In this document: positions 1 through 13,500 of the stretch, piece after piece
Numbering within the stretch: position 1 is the first letter of the stretch
How the letters are laid out: every line of letters starts with the position of its first letter
Assembly: GCA_916610825.1 (NCBI GenBank)
Contig: OU744447.1
Coordinates: 9,214,751 to 9,278,750 of the forward strand
DNA from: Haliclystus octoradiatus
Lineage: Eukaryota > Cnidaria > Staurozoa > Stauromedusae > Haliclystidae
Direction of reading: 5' to 3'
DNA length: 64,000 nucleotides
Notes under the pieces: model-generated
The model's database searches: none
What the model saw: the letters and a program-made list of their open reading frames with translations, nothing else
Told to the model about the DNA's origin: nothing
Made by a program: the position numbers and the translations under genes

Positions 1-3000
1 TGATCTACATAATGTGGAACCAAGCGATGAACAAATTACAACCCTACTTGGTATGGGATTTGAAGATATTGAGCAAATCAGACGTGCTCTATCTTATGCC
101 AAAAATGATCTAAATGAAGCGGTATCATTTCTAACGGGGGAAGATACCCAACGTCATGAATTCGGTAGTGTCGTACCAGATCTAGAATTAAAAGAGACTT
201 TCACATCACATGAACCAAGACAAAGTCATCTAGCATGTGAACGTGACGAAGCGGCACCAGCTCGACCACCATCTTATGATGATATTGTATCTAATTCTCA
301 AACATCTGCTGTGAAAATAACGGAAAGTTCACAAGATTACAGTATCAATATTGATAATATCCCTGATGAATTTCCAATAAGTGATTTGTACGAGTTGGAA
401 AATCAAATTTCAAGCGATAATTGGTCAATTCCTTATAAAATGGACGAATCACTTGGAAAGTGTTTGCTTAGTAGTCTCAAATTAACAACACAAGGTAACA
501 ATAAATAGATTATTTTGTTAGCTATTCATAAAGTTCAAATAGTTAACTTCAGATTAGAGATCTGTGAATCCAATCCGATCCAACAATAATCCGTCGGATC
601 GGATTAATTTTGTAAATTGAAATTATGAAGTATTTTCACTTTCCTTGATGTTAACAGATGTTGAACACTTGAACTATTTGCCTACTATTTATGAATTTAA
701 TATTCTTTAGTTATTAGTTGTTATACATTATTTTATTTCTCTATTGTCCTAAATGGATAAAAAGATTATTTACTATTCGAATTTTGTTGGATCAGATTAG
801 ATTTACAATGTGAAGTTTGAATATTTTGGATTAATTATATTAAATAATTTCTGAAACTCAGAGACTATTTCTAACAGTGTTGTTTTGCGTTGTGCTTCTA
901 TTCTGTAGGCATATGCGATCAAGATCCAAACTATGAGAGATTTCAAAGCCGTGCTCTCCCTGGATGTTTCCACAAAGTAAGTTAGAATCTACTGAAAAAT
1001 ATTTTTCAAAGTTATGATTGATTCTGATGTGTATCAATTGAAGAAATTACATGTGGCAGTGATAAACATATTGAAATTGTCAGCATCTTGATGTGTCTGT
1101 TTAAGATAGATGTTCGTTAGGATAGGTTCAAATTTGTTTGATACAAAATTTATTATTTACGTCACGAAAATAACTGCGGTCGCAGGAATATACTATTTAA
1201 AACATCGATATCTCCGTCATTTCTTATCAGTTCAGCTTTTACCAAACAAATTTTCAGTTGATATACATCAAAATCAATCATTGCGGCTACCGCTTTGGCA
1301 GATAACTTTGACCTCATTCTGAATAAATCTCAATATTACACGCAACCTCATTCAATAATTGCTTAATATAATTTTTATATATTTATTATAGCTTATGGCA
1401 TCCACTGCTGTTCGTCGTTGGAGTCAAGAAACTCAAGATGGTGTTTTTTTAGTTACACAGTTGTTTATTGATCTAGTTGCATGCCGACTCACTTTTGATC
1501 CCATTCCGCTTGCTCTGATTGATGTACTCACGGAAGTAAGTATCTAGTATATAGATTAAGCCAAGGATTAGGTACACATTTTGATACTGTTTCTTACAAA
1601 GGTGAGCTTTGTGCACTAATCAAACAGTTAAACTAATTACTTATTCAAAGTTCTTTAATATTAGGAATAACGATGATGATTAGGGCCACAGGATGGGCAT
1701 AAGTGGGGTAAAGGCCCCAGGAAAATTATTGTCCTCACAAGGTGTTCTTAATTTGAAATAAAAGAAAATTCAATGCCCAAATTTGCAAAAATTATTCGGA
1801 TTGAAATTTTTCTTTGCCCGTCTTGGTAATGATGGATATTGACATTGAGCACTGTTTTACTGCTACCACGTAATATCTCATAGAATTTATATTTTGAGAA
1901 GCTAATTACGGTATTTATTTCTTGGGAGCTAATAATAATTTATATTTTGAGCAATCTTGGGAGGATTAGCTCAAATAACAGAGCAAGTCAAATTCAGATC
2001 TGAAAAATCTTAATTGTGACTACGGCTTTATTTTAATCAAGATTTAGCAGCTAACTGAACAACCAGATAGCTCATTCCAACCACACACTCAGCTGACTGA
2101 CAAGTGAACAATTTTATCTAGTTATCTTATTGCGTTAAAACAAATTTATCTTGTAGGTATTTGATGCTGATATTGAATACCATTACAAAAATAGATGTCG
2201 ACGATGGAACCGAACTCATTACGAAGATGTTTTTGGATTTCAAAAGTGTCCTGCTGTTAGTCCATCATATAGTAGCTACAGAGTAAGAAACAACAACAAA
2301 TTTTTCTCATTACTGATTTCCTGCAAAAAACAGTCCAGGAGTTCATGAACAGCTCATGAATGTTAAATGTCCTCAATTTTCATGAACCCTCGCAGACAGT
2401 TGATGAACAGCTTTTTGCAGTGGTTATTTGAATGTGTCACATATTAATCAGTAGTAATACACTGCAACCAAGCTCAAACACTCAACTTAGCTTTAACATA
2501 AATAAAACCAACTGCATGCTAATTGGTTCCAAATACTTTAACAATAGTACTCTGAATGTTGAACTAAATGACTCTCATATAAAACAAGTAGACATAATAA
2601 AATATCTTGGCTTAAAAATTGACAGTATCCTTAATTTCGATGTCCACATAGATCAAATCATTAGCAAAGTCAACAGGGGTCTGGGAGTTCTAACATACAG
2701 CTGTAAATTTTTACCTATTGAAACGAGGAAACTTTTGTTCAACGCTCTTGTTTTGCCACATTTCAACTACTGTGCTGTTGTCTGGGGGAACTGTATGAAC
2801 AAGCACCTCGATCGCCTCCAGATACTACAAAATAGAGGCATGAGGACGGTACTCCAATGCCACTACAGGACTCCTGTCTCAGACATGCTTAGGCAACTTA
2901 ACTGGCTCAGCGTTAGAGACAGGGTGAAACTCAACCAGCTTTCCTGGGTACAAAAAATTAAATTTCAGAAAGCTCCTCCTCTGTTAACCACATTCTTCTC

Positions 3001-3315
3001 TTCTGCATTAACCACCAAAACACGATCCTCAACCAATAATGACATCTATATCAAACAAAGCTATCGTCACTCTTTCCAATCAGGCGGTGCTTGTTTGTGG
3101 AACGGTCTGCCATCCTCGATGAAAGCGATTGCTGACAGTGCCATTTATAAAGAAAAATGTAAATCATATCTATATATATCGAAATAATAATTATATCCAT
3201 GTATTCTAATTAATTAGCTTTTAATCTTTATATAATTTTTTTTTTATTAAATGTATTATTCTGTATGAGCCCTTTGTAAAAAAGCCGGAAATGGCTTATA
3301 AGGTATACTCAATAA

Positions 3316-3350
<35 letters not shown>

Positions 3351-6300
3351 TTCAAGTCAGAAATTAGACATAGACTTATATTTCAACCATAAAAGCAGTT
3401 TGTTTACAAATGAAGACGTAGTAAATTAAAAAAATTATTATGTGGATATGGCTGTTGTCATCTTTCAAGCTCTAATGCTTGTCCCATAAAGGCCTTCAAA
3501 GGACCAATGAAGTTTGTTGTAAACTACAATTGAAATATATTTGGTTCTTAATACAAAATAAAACTCTGGTTCAAGATCAGCTGGATTATAGTAACTGGTA
3601 TTGAGGAAGATAAATGAAAAACAGAGTAAATAATGGAAACAAAAGAAAAAGTTTATAGCCTATCAGAACCATGAACTGGAAATTATTGTTTGCAATGATG
3701 GCTGGCTTGTGTAGCTATTGTGTAGCTGTGTGGACTGAATGTAAATCAAGCACTTGTAGCTACGGGTTGACTCTCAGTCATCATTAATTGAGTATAAAAT
3801 GTTGTAATTAATTTAACTCAAATTTATTGCAGCATTGCTTATGACTCAGAAAACTGCGGGAAATATAATACCAGAGTGTCACAAAGGTTTGAGCCTCCTA
3901 GGAAGCAGATTATTTTGAATTGAAAATTTTCCCAAATAATTTTTCAAGATGTTTCAAAATAAGGAGTACCTGAATTTATTCTGAATCTTAGTGAAATGTA
4001 CTTCAAATAAAAAAAATGATAATCCAAAAATATAATCCAAAAATGATAACATTAAATAAAAACAAAATTTAATTATTCAAAACCTTCTGAATTTGTACTG
4101 ACCTTCCGGGAACCAGGTTCTGGGGATCCCGCACTTTGTGATAGCCTGACAACACAAACATCACACTTGCAAGCACATACTTTGACATTGATAAGTTTGA
4201 AATATGATATGTAATCGTTGTCTTATTTTATCAAACTGTTCGTGTTTTAGGAACCGTATGGCCTATTGGTCAACCTCATTAACAGGGTAATATTGATCAT
4301 CTTTTATGTTTATGTTGCTAATATCATCAATTCATTTGCTAGTATATTGATTAGTAATTGTTTCTTAATTAGTTTGCAGAAAAGAATGGGTTTGAATCAT
4401 TGTCAGAACGCCTCGAATCATGTGAAAATGTTAGCATTTCAGTAAGTTTGATAATTTGCAAAATATCACAATGAATCTTGGTTATACTGAATTGCTGCTG
4501 AAAATCTACTGAAAAGACACTGGAATGGTATCGGTTACTGAAATCAGGGGTGGAAATTTTTAAAATATAGGGAGGGGCTGACATCAGCTTGCACCAAAAG
4601 TGAGATCCATCTCGAGGTCGGGTGAATGCTCCCCTGGAAAATTTTGAGTTTGCGCTTTGTATTTCCTTTATTTTCATCATCAACTTACCAAAGGTGAAAT
4701 CCCTCTGATAAGGGAACATGCTCTCCCAGCATCTTTTTCGAGATTGTGCTTTGTATTTCCATCGTTTTCATCATCAATTTATCTAAAATCTTGAGGTGTT
4801 TATCAGATGGCACCAAAGGTGTGATCCCTTTGGTCAAGGGACATCTTTGATCAAGCTTTGTACTGTATTTCCTTCATTTTCATCATCAATTTATCTAAAA
4901 TGTTGAGGATGCCAACTGGACAGTAACACATGTAGATGATGTTAAAGTATTGTGTCATCAAATTTATTGTGACCTTCCCAATTTGGCCACAGTGTTACCT
5001 GGCAGGGGTTTTTATTATTCACAGACAAATGAGGATCCATATGGATTGGTGTTAAAAAAAGCATCTAGTAAAATGTTTTACAAATCATTTACAGAGTTAC
5101 GAAAATAGTAAAAAAAATTATAATGATAAAAAAAAATTAATGAAAAAAGGTATTGGGTGGGAGGGCGCCCCCACCCACCCCCACTTGTCCGCCCCTGACT
5201 GAAATCGTATTTCTACGGAAAGAGCTAGAAACGTTAATCTAGATCTTTTTTCCATTCTGCTGAAAAAATACTGAAGTGCACCTTAAAAAATTCTTTGAAA
5301 GCTACTGAGAAGTTCTTGATTCAGTATTCACTAAGTTTTCAGCGGGCTTTCAGTAAGATCTCAGTTTTTCAAAATTCGTTGTGCATGCTAAATGTGTTAT
5401 GCTATGCACTGGGTTCTTTTAACAGCAACGTAAGCTGAATCATACACATATGAATAAGTAAAATTAATTCAATACTTAATAGTAGGCCATTACCAACCAT
5501 GCACTATAAGTTTTAATATGCGTTATAAGTTTTTTATTTGATCTATAATATAGGTTTTGGCCACTTGTTTGAATCCATTTGGTGTGTGTGCATTGTATCT
5601 TTCTCCTGAAATTGCTGGTGTAAGTTGTTATAAACAGTATAAGCTGGTTTAAGTTGATGCTCAGATCCAGCTGCTCTGCAGCTTCACAAACTAATCTATC
5701 AAGGCATTTTTAAAACCCCATTTTTAAAACATCACACACATTCTAAACAAATAATAAAGATGGAGCTATGAATTACAGCCTGATAATTGTATGATCTGTG
5801 AGAGCTTAAGATGTGCGAATCCAGCCTGAGTTCGAGTCCGAAACCCAATCTGATTGGTTTGGTCAGATTCAGGATTGATCTTTTAAGTCTTCGCATCGAA
5901 TTGGATTTGTAGTAATATTTTTTGGTTTGGATTATTTCGGATTTCGAAATTTGACTGAGTATTTGTATTTTGTAATAATTAATGTGTTCTAGCTTCCATT
6001 CAACATAGAAAATAAAGTTTTTCAATGTAAATATAGCTACCTTAATATGCTGTTCTCTATATCAATCATACAATTGGTTCAATTGACTCAATTGATGTGA
6101 AATTAATTCAAATTTATGAAGGAAATGATTAAGATGTCTTGATTAATTGTAAATCATTTCAATGTGTGTTATGTCTCATGTTCTCCTCCTGAGTTCATTA
6201 TACAGTGATAGGCTGCATAGTACGTCAAGCATCATATACCTGTATGAGTCTGGGGGTTTTGTTTTTTATCGCAGTAGTGGTTAATTGAAACTTTCTAGCT

Positions 6301-9300
6301 CCACGTAGAATGTCCATAAGCCCAGCTTGATAAGAAAAAGCATTGCTGGCGCACACCTTTGTCACTCTCAACTGTCTGGAACAGTCATCACACTTTCCGT
6401 GTTTTGAATAAATGCAAAAACAAAACTGATTGTCTTATTTATGAAATGCTTGCAACCAGGAAGATCAAGCCAACACTCAACACGTAATCGGATTCTATAA
6501 TATCCCGGTTGTTTGTTTAATTTCTGTGTCATTGTATTTGATAGTTTCCTTTGTAAACTCAAACTTTATATATTTTTAATTTTTTAAATTGTGTTTATAT
6601 TCCTGTTGATGCCATGGAGATATGATATGGCAAAAGGTTGTGAAATCCCGTGTTTTTATTTCTGTCAGTTGTTACAAATTTAATAAGCAAGAATTTATTA
6701 AATAAGTATTATTATTGTAAGAAATATTAATAATCAAAATAGCCTCTTATTATTCTTTGTTGATTGACTTTGACAGTGTAACCCATTTAAGAGCGAGTTA
6801 AAATTGCCAGAAATTTTCGTTGCAGTTAAGCGGGAGTTTCACTTATCCAAATTGCCATTTTTACACTGTAGTCCATATCAGTGGAACACAATTAATTATA
6901 CTTATTCGTTTGCCAACAGGCTAAGCTTGAAGGTATTGCTGACAAGGCAGTTAAAACCATTCAAATGCTCCAAGACAATGATTTCAAGAATAAGGTAAAC
7001 AGCACTGCCTGGATTGATTAATGTTCCTTATACTGTCAAACCTGCCATATAAGCCACCTGTCTACAGTGGCCATTTTTGTAATACGTATACAAATTTTAT
7101 TTTTGATTGTATATACCCTGTATATAAAGACCGCCTGTCTATAATGGTCAATTTAGGATTTGATAACTAATTCTCAATGCCAAAGATTTAGAGATCGGTA
7201 GTTGACTATAGATAATATAATGGGGTCAAGGACTACACATTCATTTAATAGGTCTACAAAATATTGAATTACTATACTGTATGTATTGTGGCTGGCTCTA
7301 CACAATTTTACAGGTTTCACTGTAACACTTCTAGTGTAAACAGGTTTATTATTGTATTACCAACAGGACACTGGCAAAGTATTTCTTCTGCTCAGGACAC
7401 TGAAAAAGATTTCTAAAACTGTTTGGCCTGATAAAGTTGAATCAGTGAATGAAATGTATTTGGATACAATACTAAGAATGATGAAAGCATCACATTACAA
7501 TGCTCGTATGAATGCAATGAAAGAGGTAATCTTGAATTATTTCATGGATCCGTGATAACGGTATACATCCAATGTCGCATACCGGTAATATGTTATTGTG
7601 CAATCATTATGTTATATCCAGTTATTTGTTGGAAACATGTGGTTCCAGATTCATTGTTTTTTCTATTGTCTCTTCAAAATTGCATGTTATATTAATCTCT
7701 CGCTTTATTTGTGTCTGAGTGATGTGAAGGATAAAATGAAGATTAAATAAAAATTGACTTGCAACATTTCACAGTACTGCTTTTACTAATGGAAATTTCT
7801 CAAATGAAAGTTTGTGTCTAAAAATAATTAGATTTAAGAGAAATATCATTGACTTGATGGGTGTTTATATGAGTTGGGCTAGCCCAGGTGAAGGGTCAGG
7901 CAGGCTGTTTATGCCACCTGTTTATATGACAATTTCATCACACTTCCATCCAATTTTCAGCCCTAGTCACAGGGCTGGCCTCACATTTCAAACCTCTTAT
8001 CAATATCATTTTTATATCTTCAAGTTTTCCAACGGAAATAACAAATAATAACTTACAGCTGAATTTGATCCTAATGTTTTCATGTAAAGTGTTAGATTTT
8101 TTGCAAATAATCATTTAAATTCAATGTTATCTATTTGGTTCGCTTGCTCAAATGAAGCGATCACAATTGATGGGTAAAGCGACAGTCTAAACTGTGTTTA
8201 TATATGAAGATAAATTTCTGTCTAATACCCGATGGGATCCCACTGCTGCTCGTGTGAGATCCCACCTGGGTGGGCTACTGCAGCCTGATAACCGTATAAA
8301 CTCATCACAGTTTAACAATAGAAAACAATATTTTTTGTTGATCTCATTCAAATGTGTCACCTTGCTTTCCCGGGCTGGCCTACCTCATGTAAGCCCTACT
8401 TAACGCATTTGTTCTGAAATTCCATGAAATTTCTCAACATAAAATTTCATCACTACAGCAATACCTTACATAACAGCCACATCCTCTTTATATAGTCGCA
8501 TGTCTATAGTGGTCATTTCAGTAATGTAGAAAAAGCATTTATTCTATTGAATTAAGGCTGTAAATACAAAGGGCCTGGCTGTTAATCTATACTTTTTAGA
8601 CAATCTTACCATACAAATACTTCTTTCAGTTTAAACATTTTAGGTAACAGATTTATATAAGAGCATTAATAATAAATAAACGAAAAAATCAGACATTCAT
8701 ATTTGCTTGATATTCATATTAGCAAATATGAATGTCTGAGTTGTTCGTTTATTTATTATTAAACAGCTAAGAGGATTTATGTATAAGGTATTTCCTTCTG
8801 TTTCAGATGGCACGTCTCATTCGTGATGTTGAAAGAAAAGGGGATCATGGGATTGCTATTAGTACGAGCAAAATCACTGATTGGCTAACAGATAATCAAG
8901 TATTGTCAATAAGCTTTGAAGGTGAATAATGAATATTTATGAGTTGAGTCGTAGAACAGACTCTTTCTTTCGAAGCATTGATTTATGTTTTGCCCTTTTG
9001 TTAAAAAATCTTTCCCGGAAGAGCATACTGTTTTCAGAAATAGTGTTTGAAATGCCAGGATCCTGGAAGCAGAACAAAGGTTTATTTCTATTCAAACATT
9101 TTCAAAAATAGGATTTGTTATGACTTTGAGCGACTCTTTTGATTTGCAATCCAATTTATATTGATTTTGAAAGAGATATTAATTTGTGTTGTTGTTATTG
9201 TTATTGTTGTTGTTGTTAAAAGCAATGTATGATCCTTAAGAAAAAATAGTTGAGGAAATTTTTATGGTAACGCATTCTCTTTGAATCAGTATAGAGCAGC

Positions 9301-10594
9301 CCGGTTACTATTTAATACAATTCTGGATGCTATAATAGTATTTCTCCTCAAAGTTCAAGCTCGTCTGATTTATTTACTTCTTTTTCTCTATGGCAGGAAA
9401 CTTACATAATCAACAGTATTGTGAAAAAATGCGTAAATTAATTGAATTTGTTGGTGCAAAATTATCTTTGGATGAGCTGCAAAAAATATGGAGTATTCAG
9501 GTTTGATCATATCATAATTTAAATGGGCCATTGGTCACAAGTTTTATATTATAGACAAAATCACTTTATAATATTGTGTCGTTCCTCTTTCATTAAACCT
9601 TTTTGCTTCATGAGGAAATAAACAAATCATGGCTAGGCATGGGTAAGAGAGAAACTTGTCAGAATTGTAATTCACAAGATACCATACATCATTACTGTAA
9701 TGCCCTGTTTAAAACAACATGTTACCCGGGTAGGCGTGTTGCTTGCCTTGCTGTATTCACTTTTGGGGTGTTTACAAGACATGCCCAAATGATCTGCTTG
9801 CTTGAATTTAATAATTTAATGTCAGTCTAGTGTGTCCAAAAGTGAAAGCTGTGAAGTTTTATAAAAACATGTTTGTATTGTATAAAGTGTTTGAGATGAC
9901 TCACGTTCACACCAATGCAATAAATCATTATAGCTACAAGTGGGCCTATGTTCAATTGTTCATACCAGTATAATAATGATATTTTAGCTTTAATTACACT
10001 TTTTGTTTTCTTACATTTCAGATTGGGAAGCATCCAGCAATTGTTGATAACATTCATATAATCATCTCTTATGCTGCACAATATTTCATTTCCTCTCAAT
10101 TAGAACATTTGATCTCATTAATCAAAGAGGTAATTGACATTGAAATATATGAATCATAAACGTATCTCTTTTTTTATTTGAAATCATGATTTATGAATTC
10201 AAATAAATGATTAATCTTGATTTAAAACAATCCAAAAAATTGATTTGTCAAGATTTGTTAAAACCACGTTTCACGGGCTTCCTACCTATTGTTTCACAAT
10301 TCATAGCTTGAAAAGCTATAGAAAGATTTTTTTGATCACTTTTCACAAACATTTAAACTGGAAATTCAGCAGCAATTATATTGTTGACTTCCCAGAATCA
10401 CAACACTTAAAATTCTATTTCAAGTCTCACGAAAACACCCTTTCCTGCACTCATATATCTTTCAATCCTTTTCATCTTTATTTTAATTGATTATATAGAC
10501 TTGGCATTCTGCAGATAAGTTCACACAAATAAAACTTTTGATTTTGATTGGTAAAATTGGTATTGAGATCAGAGACAAAGAAGCCATTATGCAG
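1..10594 (+). CDS. USP24: USP24 exons 1-13: UBA-like N-terminus and first helical repeats
   Basis: Exons: 1-494, 909-976, 1392-1535, 2157-2282, 4251-4286, 4373-4441, 5554-5619, 6920-6994, 7367-7525, 8807-8921, 9397-9500, 10022-10129, 10499-10594. Exon 1 encodes a UBA-like fold over the first 45 residues (motif LLGMGFED, then [13 protein letters not shown]), followed by an acidic, Pro/Ser-rich linker. Later exons carry short matches to animal USP24, such as [12 protein letters not shown] at 4251-4286 and the [14 protein letters not shown] segment ending exon 10. The rest is amphipathic helical sequence typical of the ARM-like N-terminal half of the USP9X/USP24 group. Exon 6 starts at TTT (4373) after the AG at 4371-4372; the nearby AG at 4378-4379 would lose conserved residues. 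Confidence 0.93.
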
Positions 10595-13500
10595 GTAGTT
10601 AATGCTTTCGCATTTAATGTATTTACATGTGTAACATTGTTAATCTGTTGTTGTACTATTTTCTAGAGCAACACAAAATAGTATTACAGTGTAACCCTCT
10701 TTAAGTGCAATTCGGATAAGTGAAATTCCCGCTTATCTGCAAACTGGCTTTGAAACCCTATCAACTATTTTCTGATCAAGTCCTTGTTAAACAATTTCAG
10801 ATAACTGCAAATTCGGATAAATTCAATGAAAATCGTTGACAATTTTGACTTGCACTAGAGCTTGTTAAACTGTAAAGAATTAGAATGATAATTTTTTTAA
10901 ATAAGAATAGACACTATACATAATAGAGGATAAAGTTGCTTAACAAATAATATAAATATGAGGTAGTTGACATGGAATGGGGCTTGATTTAGTTCAAAGC
11001 CTATTTTCAGTTATTTTTGGATCCGAATCCCGGTCCAAATCCTCAAAATAGTTTTCTCAATGGTGATGATTAAAGAGCATGATTGTGCAAACAGAAGCTT
11101 GGAGGACTCTTATATTCTGAATCTCAGCTCTTAAAATATTGAAAGATACATTATTGGAATATTTCTCTATAATTAGTTTTTAGATTTGCTTTGGCAATTA
11201 ATCCATGATGGTGACCTGGAAACAGATGTTATTCAAGAAGGTCTTAATTCGCACTTGGATATTCTTTCATTGTCATCTTGCATTAACGATGCAACGCAAC
11301 ACAGCTACATTCACAAATGCCTCTCTGATATTCAACAAGGCAAATTGGTTGTTCCGGCTCTGCGTCATATGCTACAAAATCTAGAATCAATGATGAAGCA
11401 ACCTTATGCTAAAGGATGCAAGGTTATTTATTTATTTTTTGCCTTTTGGTTTAGTTTATTTTTGTTGTTGCTGTCGCCATCTTGTCTTTTTTTATTTTGC
11501 TTGTTTGTTTATTGTTGCTGTTTTGTTTGCCATTGTTGTTGTTGTTGTTGTCTTTGGCATTTGTCTTTGTTTTGTTCGTTGTCGTTTTTGTAATTTTGTT
11601 TATTTTTAGTTGTCCTTATTTTATGCTCCGCTTTTTTATTTGTTTGTTTACTGTAGGCGTTAATGAAGTAAGCATGTTGCTGATATCTTTGTTTGCTTTT
11701 TGTTGTTATTATTAGTATTTGTTTAATTTGTTTTGTTGTTATGTTTGATTGATTGTATGATTGTATGATTGTCGATACAATTTATGCTGTCCTTGTTGCC
11801 TGACAAAACATTTAGCCTGGCCAGAATGTTGCAATTTTCTGTTGAAGTTTGGCCTATTATTTCAAAATTAACTATTGTTTTCTTAATTTGCTCAAGCCTT
11901 ACCGGATCTATGACCCCAGGATTCCCGCTTTGTCGTACCCTGTCGTTATTGTTGTGATTGCTTTGTTTTGTCTTTTTCTGTGTTACTACTTACGTGTTAA
12001 AACTTACGCCTAAATCATTCTTTCATTTTAATTTGTTTAGACAATGCTTCAAGATTTAGACAAGCAACACGATTTGATTAAACTTGTTACAAATAGCCTT
12101 GTAGATAGCCATCATCAAGGGGCTAACACTGTATCTCCAGCAAATACATCTTTACATTTTAAATTGAACGGAGACACTATCCTGCCATCTAAGTTTTCTT
12201 ATGGCGAGACAATTGCAGCTCATTTAAAGTTTATCACCATGGTGCTCTATGAAGGTGGATTTTATTTGCCGTGGAGTAGAGCAAAAGAAATTTGGACGTG
12301 TTTAGTAGATGAGACTACTGCATGCAAAGGAGACCAAGAAGTATATTGCTATGATTACTAATTATATTATGAATTTAATATGAGCCTTTACAATATGTTC
12401 TTGAAATGTCATATGAGTGATTCTTAGATCGTTGTCAATTTGATTTTCTAAATTCAGTTCTGTTTTTAATGATTTTTGTTTTGGTGGCATATTATTCCAC
12501 TCTGCTCAATATTCCCATGGTAATCTGTTTCCATTCACTATACTTAACAGAACTCAACTTTTACTTTAAAAAGGGAATATGGAACTTAACAATATGGAGA
12601 AAATTTGAGAAGATTTGTATCCTGCAGGCATCTGGCAATATGATAAATTTCGTAATTTTTTGTCATTGTTGTATAAAGCGAAATTGTGTTTGTGCTGTTA
12701 GAAAGCTAGACAGTCATGTTAATTGTTCATTGTAGCATTATGATTCATTTTTCATATTTTGTGTTTCATAGACAGCTTTCGAATGGTTTACTGAAAGACT
12801 ACAAGATTTGGAGCCAGAAACACAGAAGAATTTGTTCACATGTCGCATTTTAAAAACATCTGTTGCCAAAATCTCTGACAAAGGTATTGAAAGCTGACGT
12901 TTGATTATTTTGCAGAACTTGACGTAGACAGGACTACATCTACATACAAGAAGAGTCAAAACTGATCCAAGAACAGGCTATTCTTGTGGAATCTGAAAAG
13001 GAATACAGCTACTTTGAGTTGTCACTCTTGATATTGCCATTAATAGTGCATATATTCATCAGCTACATAAATATTTACAAACAGTTTTGATGGGAATACA
13101 GGCCATTATCCTCTGCAGTAAAACCTGTATGTAACAGCCATCTATAAGACGTATATAAACTGACCACTGAACACTATATGTGAGTCACCTTTATAGACAG
13201 GTTTGTAAATGTAATAGATAATTCTATTTTAGTCCTACCAGGGGTGACCCCTGTAGATTGGTGGCCTCTGTAATAGAGTTGAACGCTATAACATGCTTGA
13301 CTGTACTACTGTAAATTCCCTGCTTCTGCTACATGCTTGTTTTTGTTACTTTGGCTTGGTCCCGGTTTAAATCACTGTAATGGCGGTTTTAACAATTAGT
13401 TGCTGTACCAATGTTTAACACCTTGATTCTGACTTGATTGTTTCCTTGACAGTGGCCAATGTCTTATTGACCTTGGCATGGTAGGATAATGCATGCTTCG

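Noticed and set aside
2432..3187. 250-codon open frame as a possible host gene
   Set aside because: It matches the reverse transcriptase C-terminal region of a LINE and ends in a LINE-type microsatellite tail.
11182..11183. Alternative acceptor for USP24 exon 14
   Set aside because: It would shift the frame into a stop; the AG at 11175-11176 keeps phase and gives the conserved FLDLLWQL start.
11406..11715. Overlapping + strand open frames rich in Phe, Leu, Cys and Val
   Set aside because: They arise from the TTG-rich low-complexity tract in USP24 intron 14, lie after a good donor at 11422 and have no family resemblance.
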